A DNA stretch of 60,160 bases, from positions 1 through 60,160 of the forward strand of contig NZ_JAFMOY010000107.1 of NCBI RefSeq assembly GCF_019049625.1, in the 5' to 3' direction. The position numbers were made by a program, and so were the translations under genes. The number at the start of each line of letters is the position of its first letter. The stretch's first letter is position 1. The notes under the pieces were generated by a model that was not told where the DNA came from, made no database searches, and saw only the letters and a program-made list of their open reading frames with translations. The stretch comes from Rahnella ecdela. GTDB lineage: Bacteria; Pseudomonadota; Gammaproteobacteria; Enterobacterales; Enterobacteriaceae. This document shows, in pieces, positions 57,391 through 60,160 of this stretch.

Positions 57391-57699
57391 TCATTTACCA
57401 TATGTTTTTTTGAAGAAAATTATTTTGTTGCTCCTTTTACTAATTATGTATGTTAACTCCATATTCCCTCCACCTTGCATTTCAATTAACTGGTCATCTT
57501 GAATAAGAATGATTTTTATTGTTTCCTCATTACTTTCAATGATAGATTTGTAGTCTAAAATTGAAATCCCCCATTTAGCTAAATCGCTAATTGTTACTTT
57601 TGTCGCCATTACGCCATCAGAGTTTAACGTAAACGGATTTGCATTCGCGAAACAAGAAGCCAACACTACAGTAGTGAGGAAGTTATTGAGAAAAATCAT
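57391..57699 (-). CDS. Exported immunity candidate for the Rhs-DUF4329 tip
   Basis: This 102-residue protein has an N-terminal signal-like segment (LNNFLTTVVLASCFANA) that could be cleaved at ANA or, as a lipoprotein, before the cysteine of LASC. The mature part is Ile/Lys-rich and mostly beta-like (VTISDLAKWGISILDYKSII). I recognise no family. Its ATG overlaps the rhs stop (ATGA, 57696-57699), the usual arrangement of an immunity gene coupled to its toxin. The export signal suggests the cognate toxin acts in the periplasm. Confidence 0.72.
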   Translation of the reverse strand: MIFLNNFLTTVVLASCFANANPFTLNSDGVMATKVTISDLAKWGISILDYKSIIESNEETIKIILIQDDQLIEMQGGGNMELTYIISKRSNKIIFFKKTYGK

Positions 57700-60160
57700 T
57701 TTATGTCACTTATTTTTCTGGATTTTGGATTGTATTTTGAATAGGTATTATCTGGTTTCCCTAAGTAAGATGAGAATTCCCCCCTCCCTTTAGAAAAGTA
57801 GTTTGCACTCTCTTTGTCTTTTTCCGAGAAGTGCAATGTGTCATAAAAATCATTTTCCTTTAAAGTTATATTTCCATACTTATCTGAATAATACCCATGC
57901 GTATGATAAACCCCCACATTACTACTCTCTTTCGGACAGCCTGCCGAATATGGATTAACTCCAGCATTGGTTCCTTTCACTGGTCCTGTAGAAAAATATC
58001 CTTGTCTATTCTTGCAAATCAACCCCCCAAACTCTTTATTTTCTGAAATTGAATCTACGTTACACATCTTAAGTGCATTTAGCGCAGCGTCATCTGCACT
58101 TTCAAATTGGTAAGTTTCAAGACCTAATGGATCCATTCCAAGAACCGGATTCAGCGGATAAGCATATAAATTCCATCCCCCTCTCAACCCAATCGGATCC
58201 TGAGTAATATACCGTCCCTGCGCCGGGTCGTAATACCGGTGCCGGTTGTAATGCAGCCCTGATTCTTCGTCAAAATGCTGCCCCTGCATGCGAATGGGCT
58301 GGCGGAGTTTGTGCGGGTTGTCGCAGCGCTGCACGTTACCCCAGACGTCGATGTCCGCGCTCCATTCCACCTTGCCATTTTTGTGATTAACCAGCCCGAC
58401 TGGCGTACCCAAATGGTCGCAGTAGAACAGGTGCAGGGCCATTTCGGCGCTTTCCGGCAGCGGGTCGACCCACAGCGCGATGTTTTCTGCTTTCAGGCTG
58501 ACGGAGGCCAGCCATTGGTGATTCGCCTCGCTGACCTGATTGCGGCGGATTTCCTGCTCAATCACGTTAAAGCGCTCATGGACATCCGGCGGGAACACGC
58601 CGCCCGCGTCCTCTTCGAGTTTCTCCGCCAGCGTGCGGTGGCTGTCCTCAGCCCGCGCGTGCTCCGCGCGCAGCAGCGGCACGAAGCTGTTGGGGTGATA
58701 AATGGTGTGCAGCTGGATGTCGCGGTTCTCAGTCAGCACCAGCCGGTCGCCGTCCCAGCCGAACCAGGTGTTTTGCGTGTCGGTTTCATGCGTCTGTGGA
58801 TTGAGCGTGCTGACCTGCTTGCCGACGCGCCGCCCGAGCGGGTCGTAAATGTAGCGTGCTCGTGTCGTGGTCTGGCCGTTATCTTCAATGCTAAAACGCG
58901 TCAGCCGGTGCGCGCGGTCATACGCGAAGGTGTGTACCGTCTCATCGTCGTGCGAATGCTGTACCCATCCCGCGTAATGAGGCCGCTTTGCGGTCAGATT
59001 TCCCCACACATCGTATTCATACTGATACCTTTCATCGTGCTGAATACGGTTGCCCTGCCAGACCGGAAGCTCGTTTATCGGAGCCGGATGCGAATCATGA
59101 TGCGTGAGCGTGCGGTTGCCCGCCGGGTCGGTCAGGGTGGTCAGCACGCCCGCCGGTGAGCTGACGCTGTGCAGCCTGCCCGCGGGCGTGTAGCGGTAAA
59201 AATGATCGTCGCTGCCGGCGGACATCTGCGTCATTTGTCCGGCGGCGTTGTAGTGATAATTGCGGGTTAGATGACCGCCTGATAAAGCGTGTTGCCCGAC
59301 AAGTTGTCCGGTGCGGGAATAGGTTTTTTCAGACTGCCAGTGTTGACCGAACTGCCGCGTGGTTTCCCGGTGCAGTTTGTCGCGAGCGAGCTCCAGCAGG
59401 ACGTCGTCGCCGAGCTTCACGCCCAGCAGATGGCCGGGGCCGTAGGTCTGCCAGCGGATGTCCGGCAGGCCGTCGCAGGTTAAAGACGACTCAACGCCGC
59501 GCGGGTCGAACTGCCGCCGGACGGTGTGCTGCCACAGCAGGTCGCCGTTCGCATTGTGGATAATCTGCCGCTCGCCGGTAAGGTTATCGTTGGCGTCATA
59601 CTGAAAGCGCACGCTGACCAGATGGGTCTCGCTGCGGTGGCCGGTTTCCAGCACGCGACCTGAATCGTCGTAGCGCCACAGCACTTCGTCCGGGCCGTCG
59701 CTGAGGCCGGGACGCTGCTGGCGGATAAGCTGACCTTCGTCGTCGTAGTGCCAGAGGGTCGTCAGCCCGGCGTCGTCGCTCTGAACCAGCTGTCCGGCGA
59801 CGTTGTAGCAATAACTTTGCGTGCGTCCGTCGAAGCCAACCTCCTGAATCAGCCGGTCTATCGCGTCATAACTGAAGCGGGTCTCAGCATCGTTTTCATT
59901 AACCAGGCGGACAAGCCTGCCTGCGCTGTCGAACTCTGTCCGGCGCGTTAACCCGCCGTCGGTCTGCGAGGCCGGATTGCCGCGGGCGTCATAGGTCTGG
60001 ATGCTTTTACTGCCGTCCGGGCGGGTCACCGAAATCACGTCACCGGCCTCATTGTACTGCCAGAGGGTTTTTGCCCCCGCGCTGTCTTCGCCCGATATTC
60101 TTCTGCCGCGCGCGTCATATTCAAAGCGGATTGTCATGCCTTCTTCATGCAGGATTTCTA
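57696..60160 (-). CDS. Rhs-family polymorphic toxin with DUF4329/JAB-like tip (5' end beyond window)
   Basis: The open frame continues past the window edge (codons before ATG 60137 remain open), so only the last 820 or so residues are seen. YD repeats (YDARGRRISGEDSAG, YDAIDRLIQEVGFDG, YDPLGRRVGKQ) build the Rhs shell. The core ends with RYYDPAQGRYITQDPIGLRG and DPLGLE. The variable tip of about 140 residues (SADDAALNALKMCN, GGLICKN, YHTHGYY, SEKD) resembles the DUF4329 family. The H-x-H and later S-x-x-D pattern recalls JAB/JAMM metalloproteases, a role I infer only. Rhs toxins of this kind are usually delivered by type VI secretion, and their genes lie with an immunity gene, as here. Confidence 0.88.
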   Translation of the reverse strand, partial: EILHEEGMTIRFEYDARGRRISGEDSAGAKTLWQYNEAGDVISVTRPDGSKSIQTYDARGNPASQTDGGLTRRTEFDSAGRLVRLVNENDAETRFSYDAIDRLIQEVGFDGRTQSYCYNVAGQLVQSDDAGLTTLWHYDDEGQLIRQQRPGLSDGPDEVLWRYDDSGRVLETGHRSETHLVSVRFQYDANDNLTGERQIIHNANGDLLWQHTVRRQFDPRGVESSLTCDGLPDIRWQTYGPGHLLGVKLGDDVLLELARDKLHRETTRQFGQHWQSEKTYSRTGQLVGQHALSGGHLTRNYHYNAAGQMTQMSAGSDDHFYRYTPAGRLHSVSSPAGVLTTLTDPAGNRTLTHHDSHPAPINELPVWQGNRIQHDERYQYEYDVWGNLTAKRPHYAGWVQHSHDDETVHTFAYDRAHRLTRFSIEDNGQTTTRARYIYDPLGRRVGKQVSTLNPQTHETDTQNTWFGWDGDRLVLTENRDIQLHTIYHPNSFVPLLRAEHARAEDSHRTLAEKLEEDAGGVFPPDVHERFNVIEQEIRRNQVSEANHQWLASVSLKAENIALWVDPLPESAEMALHLFYCDHLGTPVGLVNHKNGKVEWSADIDVWGNVQRCDNPHKLRQPIRMQGQHFDEESGLHYNRHRYYDPAQGRYITQDPIGLRGGWNLYAYPLNPVLGMDPLGLETYQFESADDAALNALKMCNVDSISENKEFGGLICKNRQGYFSTGPVKGTNAGVNPYSAGCPKESSNVGVYHTHGYYSDKYGNITLKENDFYDTLHFSEKDKESANYFSKGRGEFSSYLGKPDNTYSKYNPKSRKISDIK

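Noticed and set aside
58275-59159. 294-residue plus-strand frame opposite the rhs gene
   Set aside because: It mirrors the GC-rich Rhs core and a similar shorter frame occurs opposite the orphan core copy, as expected of a shadow.

Overview
The window looks like chromosomal DNA of a Gram-negative enterobacterium. The ordered set yhhY-ryhB-yhhW-gntR-gntK, yhgN-asd and glgBXCAP is the Enterobacterales backbone, and the proteins are close to their E. coli counterparts. A bifunctional OlsF-type ornithine-lipid acyltransferase, gntT placed in the gntR-gntK locus, a giant BapA-type adhesin and Rhs loci suggest the Serratia/Rahnella/Ewingella/Yersinia side of the order. That placement is inference; there is no rRNA or other taxonomic marker here.

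Left part (1-22.9 kb): the right end of an IS3-family insertion sequence cuts off a TolC-like outer-membrane protein gene, of which only the 3' end remains. It is followed by a 16.2 kb gene for a BapA-like adhesin of about 5,400 residues and by the ABC transporter and membrane-fusion protein of its type I secretion system. The adhesin carries about 45 Ig-like domains, 30 of them arranged as five copies of a six-domain (about 1.79 kb) higher-order repeat. Next come an AmpC-like serine-hydrolase lipoprotein and an exported FKBP-like protein whose isomerase pocket looks degenerate.

Accessory gene cluster (22.9-30.4 kb): a minus-strand operon encodes an MFS transporter, a 2Fe-2S ferredoxin, a heme-oxygenase-like diiron enzyme and three successive ATP-grasp ligases joined by overlaps. 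A divergent MocR/GntR-type regulator faces it. I read this as an uncharacterised pathway for a small amino-acid-derived or peptide metabolite, with export and ligand-sensing control. It is the best candidate in the window for an undescribed system.

Middle (30.3-45.5 kb): olsF, the efflux gene yhhS, yhhY, the iron-responsive small RNA ryhB with promoter and Fur box, and yhhW. A beta-glucoside PTS operon (EIIB, EIIC, 6-phospho-beta-glucosidase, LacI-type regulator) with its own operator lies between yhhW and gntR. The gluconate genes gntR, gntK and gntT follow, with a double GntR operator and a CRP site between gntK and gntT. A RelE-like/XRE toxin-antitoxin pair flanked by two near-identical terminators precedes yhgN and asd.

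Right part (45.5-60.2 kb): the complete glycogen operon glgBXCAP, then a minus-strand Rhs locus. The main Rhs protein runs off the window and ends in a DUF4329/JAB-like tip. It is followed by an exported immunity candidate, an orphan Rhs tip whose core remnant is broken by a 40 bp tandem duplication, and a membrane-anchored Sel1-repeat protein that may be the second immunity factor.
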